31,836 nt of DNA from Brevundimonas sp. UBA5866 (GTDB lineage Bacteria > Pseudomonadota > Alphaproteobacteria > Caulobacterales > Caulobacteraceae). The position numbers and the translations under genes are program-made. Numbering within the stretch: position 1 is the first letter of the stretch; every line of letters begins with the position of its first letter. The notes below the pieces were generated by a model that was not told where the DNA came from, ran no database searches, and saw nothing but the letters and a program-made list of their open reading frames with translations. Location of the stretch: assembly GCF_002432125.1 (NCBI RefSeq), contig NZ_DJFS01000053.1, positions 1 through 31,836 of the forward strand. The letters are read 5' to 3'. Shown here in pieces: positions 13,822 through 20,865 of the stretch.

Positions 13822-14994
13822 ATGTCCCTTGCTCTATCCACGCTGCTGTTCGAGTGGCGCAGATATATGGCCGCCGTCATGGCGCTTGCCCTGTCCGGCC
13901 TGCTGGTGCTGGCCATGACCGGCGTGTTTCTGGGCATCGGCAAGGGTTTCACCGCCCAGATCGAGCGTTCCAGCGCCGATCTGATCGTGATGCAGCCGGG
14001 GGCGAAAAGCCTGTTCGGCGGACCGTCCGGCGTTCCGCGCCGCTTCATCCCGCAGGTGTACAACCACCCCGAGGTCGAGGAAGTCCAACCCTTCGACATG
14101 GCCGGTGGCAGCTTCCAGTCGGTCAAGGATGTGGACCCGACCCTGTCACAGGCGGATCGCGCCAAGATGGGCGCGCCCAAGATGAACTGGGTTTCCGCCC
14201 AGATCATCGACACCACACCGGGCGCAGTCACCATCCCCATCGATTATTCCGAAGAACTGATCGACGCCTTGCGCCAGCCTTTTACCGTGGCGATGGACGA
14301 GACGACCCTTCCCAAGCTGGGCGTGAAACTGGGTGACAAGGCTCTGTACAACGGAAAGACCGTCACGGTTGTGGGCATTCTGCGTGGCTATCCCAGCATG
14401 ATGCAGCCGACCATCGTCATGAGCCGCGACACCCTGCGTATGCTGGGTCAGGCCGATACCGGACCGCGCGTCGGCCCCTTGATGGTCAAACTCAAAAACC
14501 CGGCCCGCGCCAGCATCGTCGCCGCACAGCTGAACGACCTCGGCAAGGGCCAATGGAAGGTCTGGACCCGCCAGCAACTGGCCGACGCCAACGCCACAGC
14601 CCTATTCGAGGAAGGTATCCTCGTCATCATCGTCGCAGGCTGTGCGGTCATGGGTCTGATCATCGGTGTCGCCATCACATGGCAGACCCTGCGCGGTGCC
14701 ATCATGGCCAACATCAAGGAATTCGCCTCCCTGCGGGCGCTCGGCGTCGGCATGGGCAGTCTGCGATTGATCGTGATCGAGCTCAGCTTTTGGGTCGGGA
14801 TTGTCGGCGTCATAGCGGCCATCCTGCTGACCTGGGGCCTGTCATCTCTGGCCCGCATGGGGGCCGTCCTGATCGTGCTACACCCCGTCCTGCTGTTTAT
14901 CGTCGGTGCCTTCCTCATCGGTATCGCCATGCTCTCCGGCGTCCTGTCGATGGGCATCCTCAAGAAGAGCCAACCGGCGGACCTGCTGCGATGA
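13822..14994 (+). CDS. ABC transporter permease, MacB/FtsX type
   Basis: Inner-membrane permease of a type VII (MacB/LolCE/FtsX-like) ABC system, 390 aa. It has one N-terminal helix (~residues 16-40), a large periplasmic domain (~41-265, beginning QIERSSADLIVMQPG, the MacB_PCD signature) and three C-terminal helices (~270-295, 320-345, 352-378) of the FtsX domain. Such permeases act as dimers and transmit ATP-driven motion to the periplasm instead of forming a classical channel. It overlaps the ATPase gene by ATGA and starts an operon with the adaptor and a putative metalloprotein. The substrate is unknown. No outer-membrane TolC partner lies in the window. Confidence 0.92.
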   Translation: MSLALSTLLFEWRRYMAAVMALALSGLLVLAMTGVFLGIGKGFTAQIERSSADLIVMQPGAKSLFGGPSGVPRRFIPQVYNHPEVEEVQPFDMAGGSFQSVKDVDPTLSQADRAKMGAPKMNWVSAQIIDTTPGAVTIPIDYSEELIDALRQPFTVAMDETTLPKLGVKLGDKALYNGKTVTVVGILRGYPSMMQPTIVMSRDTLRMLGQADTGPRVGPLMVKLKNPARASIVAAQLNDLGKGQWKVWTRQQLADANATALFEEGILVIIVAGCAVMGLIIGVAITWQTLRGAIMANIKEFASLRALGVGMGSLRLIVIELSFWVGIVGVIAAILLTWGLSSLARMGAVLIVLHPVLLFIVGAFLIGIAMLSGVLSMGILKKSQPADLLR

Positions 14995-15740
14995 TTACGA
15001 AATCCCACGGAAAACACGGCGACGCCGCCATCGAGGCCAAGGGCATCGTCAAACGCTACAAGTCCGGCCGCGGCATGATCGAAGTGCTGAAGAACGTCGA
15101 CATCGACGCCAAGCACGGCGACCTGACCATGATCATGGGGCCCTCCGGCTCGGGCAAGTCGACGCTGATCGCCGCCCTGTCGGGCCTGTTGCGCCCTGAT
15201 GAAGGCACGGTGGCTGCGCTGGACAAGCCCAGCCTATGGAAGCTGTCGGGCGGCCAGATCGACAAATTCCGTCTGGAGCACTGCGGCTTCATCTTTCAGG
15301 GCTTCAACCTCTTCCCGTCGCTGACGGCCCTGCAACAGGTGACCACCGTCCTGAAATATCAGGGCCTGTCGCCAGACGCCGCCAAGGCCCGCGCCAAGCT
15401 GGCGCTGGAGGAAGTGGGTCTGGGCCACCGCCTGAACCTGCGCCCCGCAGCGCTTTCGGGCGGTGAAAAACAGCGCGTGGCCATCGCCCGCGCCCTTGCC
15501 AAGGACCCGCAGATCCTGTTCGCGGACGAGCCGACCTCGGCGCTGGACGGCGAAAACGGCCAGATCGTGATCCGCCTGCTGCGCCGCGCCGCGACCGAAC
15601 ACGGGGCCGCCGTCATCTGCGTGACCCACGACCCGCGCCTCGAAGCCTGGGCCGACCGCGTGATCGATATCGAAGACGGGGTCATCATCGATGACCAGCG
15701 TCGCACACCCAATCCTGACGCCGCTCTGGCCTCGCACTGA
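14991..15740 (+). CDS. ABC transporter ATP-binding protein, MacB/LolD type
   Basis: Cytoplasmic ATPase that drives the FtsX-type permease encoded just upstream. In 249 residues it carries Walker A GPSGSGKST (50-58), a Q-loop at FQGFNLFPSLTA (~102-113), the signature LSGGEKQRVAIARAL (155-169), Walker B ILFADEPTSALD (175-186) and the H-loop VTHDPR (~211-216). The order and wording are those of the LolD/MacB/FtsE class. The ATG at 14991 overlaps the permease stop; a longer reading from 14553 is only a shadow inside the permease gene. Confidence 0.95.
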   Translation: MITKSHGKHGDAAIEAKGIVKRYKSGRGMIEVLKNVDIDAKHGDLTMIMGPSGSGKSTLIAALSGLLRPDEGTVAALDKPSLWKLSGGQIDKFRLEHCGFIFQGFNLFPSLTALQQVTTVLKYQGLSPDAAKARAKLALEEVGLGHRLNLRPAALSGGEKQRVAIARALAKDPQILFADEPTSALDGENGQIVIRLLRRAATEHGAAVICVTHDPRLEAWADRVIDIEDGVIIDDQRRTPNPDAALASH

Positions 15741-15763
15741 TTTTCTTTCTGGAACCAACCCAA

Positions 15764-16774
15764 ATGCCCGCCTTTCTGAAAAACAAATGGCTCTGGATCG
15801 GTCTGGTCCTCGTCGTCCTTCTGGCCGTCGGCTTCATGGCGTTCAGCGGTGCCAAGGCCAAGAAGGCCGAAGAGGCCAAACAAGCCGCCGTCAAGGTCGA
15901 GAATCCCTATGCTGCCATCGCCAACGGCAAGATCGACGTCGAGGGCGGCATCATCCAGATCGCGGCCCGTCGCGGCGGCGTTGTCCGCGCCGTCTATGTG
16001 CAGGAAGGCGACATGGTCACCGAAGGCCAGATTCTGGCCCGTCAGGAAGACGACGAACCGCGCCTGCAACTGCAAACCGCCAGCGCCGATCTGGCCAGCG
16101 CCCAAAGCCAGCTGAACCAGATTCAGGTCGATATCCGCGCCGCCGAGCGCGAGCTGGCCCGCATGGAGCAGCTGGCCGCGACCAACTTCGTCGCCGCCCA
16201 GCGTCTGGATCAGGCCCGCGACGCCGTGGCCACCGCCCGCGCGCGTCTGGCCTCGCAACAGGCTGTGGTGGAAACCAACCGCGCCCGTCGTGACCAGTCG
16301 GCTTATAACGTCGAACTGACCGTTATCCGCGCCCCCGCCAACGGTCGCATCGTGCGCCGCTATGCCAATCCCGGTGCCGGTGCCTCGACCCTGAACGTGT
16401 CGAACATGTTCGATCTGGAGCCGGAAGCCCCGCGCATCGCCCGCGCCGAGATCGTCGAGGCCGACATCCCCAACGTGACCACCGACCAGCAGGTCGAGGT
16501 CACGCCGGAAAGCGATCCGTCCAAGGTCTATGTCGGCAAGGTGCTGCGCCGCGCCGCCGTCTTCGGCGCCCGCAAACTGGCCTCGGACGATCCGTCGCAA
16601 CGCACCGATGAACGCGTGGTCGAAGTGGTCGTGGACGTCGGCGATGCCCCGCTGCTGATCGGTCAGCGCGTGCTGGTGAAATTCATGAAGCCGGGCGAGA
16701 CCGCCGGTGCAAAGCGTGAGACCAGCACTGGTGTTCCCGCCAGCCGCGCCATGCAGCCCGCCTCACGCCGCTAG
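15764..16774 (+). CDS. HlyD/RND-type periplasmic adaptor protein
   Basis: Membrane-fusion adaptor, 336 aa, expected to link the ABC permease to an outer-membrane duct. Residues 8-27 form an N-terminal membrane anchor. A split lipoyl/biotinyl-like domain follows: GGVVRAVYVQEGDMVTEGQI in the first half and VIRAPANGRIVRRYANPGA in the second. Between them lies an alpha-helical hairpin (~residues 103-180) rich in Ala, Gln and Arg. A beta-barrel/membrane-proximal part and a low-complexity tail end the protein. It has a 23-bp gap on each side within the operon. The DevB-like layout with an adaptor, permease and ATPase suggests export of a lipid, peptide or small molecule. Confidence 0.9.
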   Translation: MPAFLKNKWLWIGLVLVVLLAVGFMAFSGAKAKKAEEAKQAAVKVENPYAAIANGKIDVEGGIIQIAARRGGVVRAVYVQEGDMVTEGQILARQEDDEPRLQLQTASADLASAQSQLNQIQVDIRAAERELARMEQLAATNFVAAQRLDQARDAVATARARLASQQAVVETNRARRDQSAYNVELTVIRAPANGRIVRRYANPGAGASTLNVSNMFDLEPEAPRIARAEIVEADIPNVTTDQQVEVTPESDPSKVYVGKVLRRAAVFGARKLASDDPSQRTDERVVEVVVDVGDAPLLIGQRVLVKFMKPGETAGAKRETSTGVPASRAMQPASRR

Positions 16775-16797
16775 ACAAAGGACATAGAGAGCGCGCC

Positions 16798-17847
16798 ATG
16801 AAACTATGGGGGGTATTTCTGGCCACATGGGCCTTGAGTACGCCGGCCAGTTCCCAGCCGGTCGCCGAAACCACGGCCGAGGCGCGCGCTTCCATCCTGG
16901 CGATCAATGGGGCGCTTCTTCAGGCTGACGGGCCACAAGCCCGTCAGGGACTCGCATCCCTGTCTCCCGACGCACTGTCGTTTAAAGATCGGCAATGGCG
17001 CGACTGCGTCAGCACACGGCTCGCAGCGGCAGATGATACGTTCGATGCAGCAGTCACAGCCCCCTTTGCCGACAAGGCTCTTGCGGCATATCGCGCCTAT
17101 TGGCTGGCCGCCACGAACGATCCTTCGAGGCGCACGGAAATAGAGGTGGCCCTCATTCAGCGCCTTTCCGATCTGTTGGGGGCAGACGCTCCCGAGGATG
17201 CCTCGGCTGTGGGGCGGGCCGTTATAACGCGCATACAGTCCGAAGGCGGCTATGCGCTGGGCGGCCGCACGGGCCGCCTGCTGGAGCTGATGCTTTGGAA
17301 GAGCCAGACCGAAAAGCGCCATCAGGTCGAGCTGCCCGAAGGCCCCCACGAGGTCACTGTCTTCTATCTGGACGATTTCGTCAGTCGGGGGTGGAGCGGT
17401 TTCATGACCTGCGAGCGTTCCAGCACGGGGGGATGGGCCAAAAGCGAGGGCATTTACGCGATCGTCCCCGCCTATAGCTCTCTTGAAGACGAGAATTTCC
17501 AGATCAACTATCTGGCCCACGAAACCCAGCATTTCGCCGACTATGGCGTGTTTCCCGATCTGAAGCCCTGGGAACTGGAATACCGCGCCAAGCTGACCGA
17601 ACTGGCTATGGCCCGCACGACGGGGGCCGGCATCGTCAGCCGTTTCGCGCGCAATCGGTCAGACGATCCCAACGAGCCGCATTCCTATGCCAACGGCCAG
17701 GTGATCAAGGCGCTGTCCGAGCGGCTGGATCTGGCCGGCGATTTCGATCCCGTTACCCTGGATGCAGACCTGATCCGGCAAGCCGCCGATGCGGCACTGC
17801 GGGCGGACACGGCAAGGCGCAAGGCCGCCGACACCCGCCCGCAATAG
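16798..17847 (+). CDS. Exported HExxH protein, putative zinc metallopeptidase
   Basis: I do not recognise a named family. The 349-residue product starts with a signal peptide (residues ~1-20, ending ASSQ). The notable element is LAHETQHFADYG, an HExxH zinc motif at 241-245, followed at Glu261 (ELEYRAKLTELA) by a plausible third ligand in gluzincin-like spacing. The N-terminal half is Ala-rich and helical. A pair of Cys residues (70 and 205) might form a disulphide. It follows the ABC-exporter adaptor by 23 bp on the same strand, so it may process or handle the exported substrate; that is inference. It might instead be a non-peptidase metalloprotein. Confidence 0.7.
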   Translation: MKLWGVFLATWALSTPASSQPVAETTAEARASILAINGALLQADGPQARQGLASLSPDALSFKDRQWRDCVSTRLAAADDTFDAAVTAPFADKALAAYRAYWLAATNDPSRRTEIEVALIQRLSDLLGADAPEDASAVGRAVITRIQSEGGYALGGRTGRLLELMLWKSQTEKRHQVELPEGPHEVTVFYLDDFVSRGWSGFMTCERSSTGGWAKSEGIYAIVPAYSSLEDENFQINYLAHETQHFADYGVFPDLKPWELEYRAKLTELAMARTTGAGIVSRFARNRSDDPNEPHSYANGQVIKALSERLDLAGDFDPVTLDADLIRQAADAALRADTARRKAADTRPQ

Positions 17848-17853
17848 CGTGCT

Positions 17854-18651
17854 TTACCGCCCGGAAAAGGTCCCCGGACGTTTTTCCAGAACGGCGGTGA
17901 CACCTTCGATGTGGTCGTCGGTCAGATGGGCCAGAGCCTGCATGGCCGCGCTCATTTCCAGCATCTGATCGAAATTGGTGTCGCGCCCCTGACGCAGCAG
18001 GGTCTTGCCCATACGCAGGGCCTGCGGCGGCTGGGCCGCGATCTGGCGGGCGGTGGTCATGGCCTCGTCCATCAGGGTGTCGTGCGGAACAACACGATTG
18101 ACCAGACCCCAACGGTCCGCGGTCTGCGCATCGATGCTGCGGGCCGTGAACAGCATTTCGGCGGCGCGGTTATAGCCCACATTGCGCGGCAGCAGCCATG
18201 AACCGCCGTCACCCGGGATGATCCCCAGTTTCATGAAGGGGATGCCGAAGCTGGCCTTGTCCGAAGCGATGCGGATATCGCCCAGGCCGGCGATATCGCA
18301 GCCCAGCCCCATAGCCGGACCGTTCACCGCCGTAACCAGTGGCATCTCGAGGGCATAAAGCGAGCGGACGATACGGTGAACGACGCGGCGATAACGTTCG
18401 CGAATGGCCGCCCCCGATCCGGCAAACAGATCGCGTCGCTCCTTCATCGCCTTCAGGTCGCCACCGGCAGAAAAGGCCCTGCCCTCTCCGGTCAGCACGA
18501 TACAGCTGACGCTCGGATCCGCATTGGCCCGCTCGCACAGGGCGGCGATTTCATCCCCGTCGGTCAGGTCCGGCAGGGCGTTCAGTCGCTCGGGACGTAC
18601 GAAAGTCCAGATAAGGATTGCGCCTTCGCGCTGTTCTTGGATCAGGGCCAC
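17854..18651 (-). CDS. Crotonase-superfamily protein (enoyl-CoA hydratase/isomerase-like)
   Basis: A 265-residue crotonase fold that should bind an acyl-CoA. The oxyanion-hole segments are recognisable: FSAGGDLKAM and NGPAMGLGCDIAGLGDIRIA. The two catalytic glutamates of classical enoyl-CoA hydratase are not conserved: the first is Asp in GLGCDIA, and the second is Phe in FGIPFMKLG, followed by IIPGDGG where hydratases have IPGAGG. It is therefore probably another activity of the superfamily. The GTG at 18651 is chosen because GGAG lies about 8 nt before it and residues then align with usual family N-termini; an ATG at 18723 would add 24 residues of no family character. Confidence 0.85.
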   Translation of the reverse strand: MALIQEQREGAILIWTFVRPERLNALPDLTDGDEIAALCERANADPSVSCIVLTGEGRAFSAGGDLKAMKERRDLFAGSGAAIRERYRRVVHRIVRSLYALEMPLVTAVNGPAMGLGCDIAGLGDIRIASDKASFGIPFMKLGIIPGDGGSWLLPRNVGYNRAAEMLFTARSIDAQTADRWGLVNRVVPHDTLMDEAMTTARQIAAQPPQALRMGKTLLRQGRDTNFDQMLEMSAAMQALAHLTDDHIEGVTAVLEKRPGTFSGR

Positions 18652-18734
18652 GCTTGGTTTCTCCGCAAAAACGACTGGTGCGCTGGTTTGGGATAGCCGC
18701 GCCTGCGGGGCAAGGGGTTCCACCCTTAAATGAC

Positions 18735-18760
18735 AAAACCCCGGCCAAAAGACCGGGGTT
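18735..18760 (-). terminator. Intrinsic terminator of the 52-aa gene
   Basis: Read on the minus strand, AACCCCGG pairs with CCGGGGTT (8 bp, loop TCTTTTGG) and is followed by TTTTGTCATTT. It lies 26 bp after the stop codon of the small gene and upstream of the crotonase start, so it isolates the two units. Confidence 0.8.
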
Positions 18761-18786
18761 CGGATGCCAGATCAACGGTCTCGCGG

Positions 18787-18945
18787 CTACGCGCGCGCCT
18801 TGTTGATCCGGATGGGCACGAAGTTCGATGGATGGCTGATCACGCGATCGCCGGCACCGTTGACGTGCTTGGTGTTTACAAACATGCCGCCAAACAATGC
18901 AAAAGACATCATGGCATGCTGAAGTTTACGGTTTTTATCGTTCAT
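18787..18945 (-). CDS. Small basic protein of unknown function (52 aa)
   Basis: The product begins MNDKNRKLQHAMMSFALFGG and ends RINKARA. It is rich in Asn, Lys and Arg at both ends, with a short hydrophobic stretch (residues ~12-24), and no family is recognised. The gene looks real because the whole unit is present: a near-consensus promoter, a leader, a strong Shine-Dalgarno (AAGGAAGG, 7 nt before ATG) and an intrinsic terminator just downstream. The Shine-Dalgarno lies in one arm of a stable hairpin, implying translational control. An ATG at 18984 would extend the frame but would place the hairpin inside the coding region and lacks a ribosome-binding site. Confidence 0.7.
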   Translation of the reverse strand: MNDKNRKLQHAMMSFALFGGMFVNTKHVNGAGDRVISHPSNFVPIRINKARA

Positions 18946-18952
18946 TTGAGCG

Positions 18953-18980
18953 CCTTCCTTTCGTTGAACGAGAAAGAAAG
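18953..18980 (-). promoter_or_regulatory. Shine-Dalgarno-masking hairpin in the 5' leader (RNA-thermometer-like)
   Basis: In the minus-strand transcript, CUUUCUUUCUCG (18980-18969) pairs with CGAAAGGAAGG (18963-18953) around loop UUCAA: 11 base pairs including two G-U pairs and one bulged C (18972). The Shine-Dalgarno AAGGAAGG (18960-18953) is fully inside the stem. Pairing of a ribosome-binding site with a U-rich strand resembles FourU-type thermometers. A ligand- or sRNA-controlled switch is equally possible. Confidence 0.55.
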
Positions 18981-19037
18981 ACACGCTTGCTTTTTGGGAC
19001 TCTCACCCTGTGAAGTCAGTTCGTGTCAATGCAGCCT

Positions 19038-19065
19038 ATATAAACCCAAGGTTGAGAAAGTCAAG
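19038..19065 (-). promoter_or_regulatory. Promoter of the 52-aa gene
   Basis: On the minus strand, TTGACT (19065-19060) and TATATA (19043-19038) are separated by 16 bp, close to the housekeeping sigma consensus. Transcription would start near 19030 and give a leader of about 85 nt that contains the Shine-Dalgarno-masking hairpin. Confidence 0.6.
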
Positions 19066-19133
19066 AAAAATAGTCTGGACTCTGAACATGTGTCGCATGG
19101 CTGTCATAAAAGCAGTTCACACTGACGGCGCAC

Positions 19134-19346
19134 ATGCCTGACAGCCGCCCCTCGCCCCCGCCGCCGGTAACATCGCCCTGCATCATGGTCTGTACCGTGG
19201 ATGGCAAATCCGGCCTGTGTCTGGGCTGTTACCGTACCCTCAAGGAAATCAGCGAGTGGAGCCGCCTGCCCGCCCCCGAACGCGAGCGGCTGATGAAGAT
19301 TCTGCCTGCAAGAGCTTCACGGATTGATCCGGCGCTACGCGGGTAA
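19134..19346 (+). CDS. DUF1289 domain protein
   Basis: A 70-residue cytoplasmic protein of the DUF1289 family (PF06945). Four cysteines, in SPCIMVCTVDGKSGLCLGCYR, form the family's CxxxC...CxxC putative metal or Fe-S site, followed by the conserved TLKEISEWSRL helix. Its role is unknown; some members are annotated as Fe-S proteins by similarity only. The Pro-rich N-terminus (PSPPPPVTSP) is variable in the family. A retropepsin-like protease gene follows on the same strand after 76 bp. Confidence 0.92.
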   Translation: MPDSRPSPPPPVTSPCIMVCTVDGKSGLCLGCYRTLKEISEWSRLPAPERERLMKILPARASRIDPALRG

Positions 19347-19360
19347 CGCCGATCCGGCGT
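19346..19360 (+). terminator. Weak hairpin after the DUF1289 gene
   Basis: ACGCCG (19346-19351) and CGGCGT (19355-19360) form a 6-bp stem with loop ATC; CAACCTTTT follows. It starts on the last base of the stop codon. The stem is short, so it is at best a weak terminator or attenuator before the protease gene. Confidence 0.3.
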
Positions 19361-19422
19361 CAACCTTTTGTTCGCCACGTCGGTTCACAACATAAGAACC
19401 CCCCACTGGCAGGGTCACCCCC

Positions 19423-19944
19423 ATGATCCGCATCGACTCGCGTTCACTGGTTGTATTTCTGGCCGCCGCCATCACATCGCTGGGGTGCGTCGGGGCCTTG
19501 CGCATGGCCTATAGCGCCGAACAGGCACAGGATCCCGTGCTGGTGGTCCCGCTGACAGCCAACCCTGCTTCGCCAATGGCGCAGCCTGCCGTTTTACGCG
19601 CTGCGGACGGTCATTACTGGGCCGAAGCCGCCGTGGAAGGTCGCAAGATGCGCATGCTGGTGGATACCGGTGCCAGCCTCGTAACCCTGGGTCGCAAGGA
19701 TGCGCGCACGCTTGGGGTCACGCCCCACGACAGCGAGTTTTCCCAAACCCTGATGACAGCCGCAGGTCCGGTCCGGGCTGCGCCTGTCATCCTTAGCCAT
19801 GTATCAATCGCGGGCGTACGCCTGAACGACGTCGAGGCTGTGGTGGTTGACCGTGAACTGCCTGCGCCCTTGCTGGGCATGAGCTTTCTGGGCCGCCTCT
19901 CTGCTTTCGAGGCGCGGCCTGACGGCATCGTCCTGAAGGGCTAA
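19423..19944 (+). CDS. Retropepsin-like aspartic protease (clan AA, TIGR02281-like), membrane-anchored
   Basis: A 173-residue protein with an N-terminal hydrophobic helix (~residues 9-29) that anchors or exports it, then a single retropepsin fold. The active-site aspartate is Asp81 in LVDTGAS, and the second conserved segment is PLLGMSFLGRLSAFE near the C-terminus. With a single Asp motif it should act as a homodimer, in the periplasm. Alphaproteobacterial members of this family are often found near DUF1289 genes, as here. Natural substrates are unknown. Confidence 0.9.
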   Translation: MIRIDSRSLVVFLAAAITSLGCVGALRMAYSAEQAQDPVLVVPLTANPASPMAQPAVLRAADGHYWAEAAVEGRKMRMLVDTGASLVTLGRKDARTLGVTPHDSEFSQTLMTAAGPVRAAPVILSHVSIAGVRLNDVEAVVVDRELPAPLLGMSFLGRLSAFEARPDGIVLKG

Positions 19945-19947
19945 GGT

Positions 19948-20784
19948 TCAGCGCGGACCGAAAGGCACCACCTTGTTGTTCCGGTCGTGGCCGATATCCG
20001 CCTCGCCCAGATAGGCTATGCCCGCGCGGTCGCACCAATGGCGGGCGATCTCCTGGGCGTTCATGCCGAAATCGGGATCGTTCTCGGTCACATCCGACAC
20101 ACGCCCCATGCGGATGCCCGCGCACCGGCGCACCGACGCCTGCCCCGTCAGGTGGAACATCATCCGGTCGATCCGGTACATGGCCTCCGACACCTCTTCG
20201 ACCATGATGACGTGGCCGCTCAGGTCCGGCTCGACCGGCGTACCGATCAGTTGATCGAGGATGGTCAGGTTGAAGGCCACCGCCGGACGCGGGTCGTCCA
20301 GCAGGCTGGTCTCTAAGGACGTGGTGTCGCCCGTTCGCAGCCAGTTCACAGCCCGCAGGCCTGTTTCGTCATTACGCGATCCGTCCGCCGCCATCGGCCC
20401 GTGGGCCACGATACCGATACCGTGCTTGTAGAAGGCCGCCAGCAGCGTACCGACGTCCGAATAGCCCAGATAGCGTTTGGCGCGGGCGTTGTCGTTCAGG
20501 TGCGGAATGACCGCCTCGGCGATCCGGCATGAGCCATAGCCCCCACGTGCGAACCAGATCGCATCCAGCGAGGGATCATTGGCATAGTCGATCAGGGCCT
20601 GCGCGCGCGTTGCATCGTCACCGCCGAAATGGCCGTGCACCTCATACAGGGACGGATGCATCACCAGCTCGACCTCGCCATCGGGCCACATGCGGGCCGC
20701 CCAGTCGCTGATCGCCTGCCCGCGTTCGGGGGCAAGTCGGGAACTGGCGTTGACCACGCCGATACGGAAAGTCGGAGAATGCAT
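19948..20784 (-). CDS. ldcA: S66-family LD-carboxypeptidase
   Basis: Cytoplasmic serine peptidase that trims the terminal D-Ala from recovered murein tetrapeptides. In 278 residues it shows the nucleophile Ser in FARGGYGSCR, the Glu in MVEEVSEAMYRIDRM and the His in DIGHDRNN, the S66 Ser-Glu-His triad. The protein ends right after VVPFGPR, about 20 residues earlier than typical LdcA proteins, so the last strand may be missing; the convergent protease gene ends 3 bp away. The ATG at 20784 gives MHSPTFRIGVVNASS, a usual S66 start; the longer frame to 21018 overlaps the divergent ligase gene. It is divergent from that Mur ligase, which suggests a shared recycling role. Confidence 0.88.
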   Translation of the reverse strand: MHSPTFRIGVVNASSRLAPERGQAISDWAARMWPDGEVELVMHPSLYEVHGHFGGDDATRAQALIDYANDPSLDAIWFARGGYGSCRIAEAVIPHLNDNARAKRYLGYSDVGTLLAAFYKHGIGIVAHGPMAADGSRNDETGLRAVNWLRTGDTTSLETSLLDDPRPAVAFNLTILDQLIGTPVEPDLSGHVIMVEEVSEAMYRIDRMMFHLTGQASVRRCAGIRMGRVSDVTENDPDFGMNAQEIARHWCDRAGIAYLGEADIGHDRNNKVVPFGPR

Positions 20785-20818
20785 TGGTCGGGGCTGGCCT
20801 CGGGCGTCTGAAGTGCTA

Positions 20819-20833
20819 GTCAGACAATCTGAC
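20819..20833. promoter_or_regulatory. Palindrome in the divergent ldcA / Mur-ligase promoter region
   Basis: GTCAGA-CAA-TCTGAC is a perfect 15-bp inverted repeat in the 81-bp gap between the two divergent genes. It could be an operator serving both; no regulator for it is evident. Confidence 0.4.
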
Positions 20834-20865
20834 ATTCCCCGTTTTCGTGCATCAAAATCAAGCCG

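Noticed and set aside
15359..16600. A 413-codon minus-strand frame over the ATPase and adaptor genes
   Set aside because: Both plus-strand genes carry complete family motifs; the minus frame shows only low-complexity Gly/Asp/Leu sequence.
18730..19125. A 131-codon plus-strand frame over the 52-aa gene
   Set aside because: It reads through the terminator, the leader hairpin and the promoter of the minus-strand unit and has no family character.
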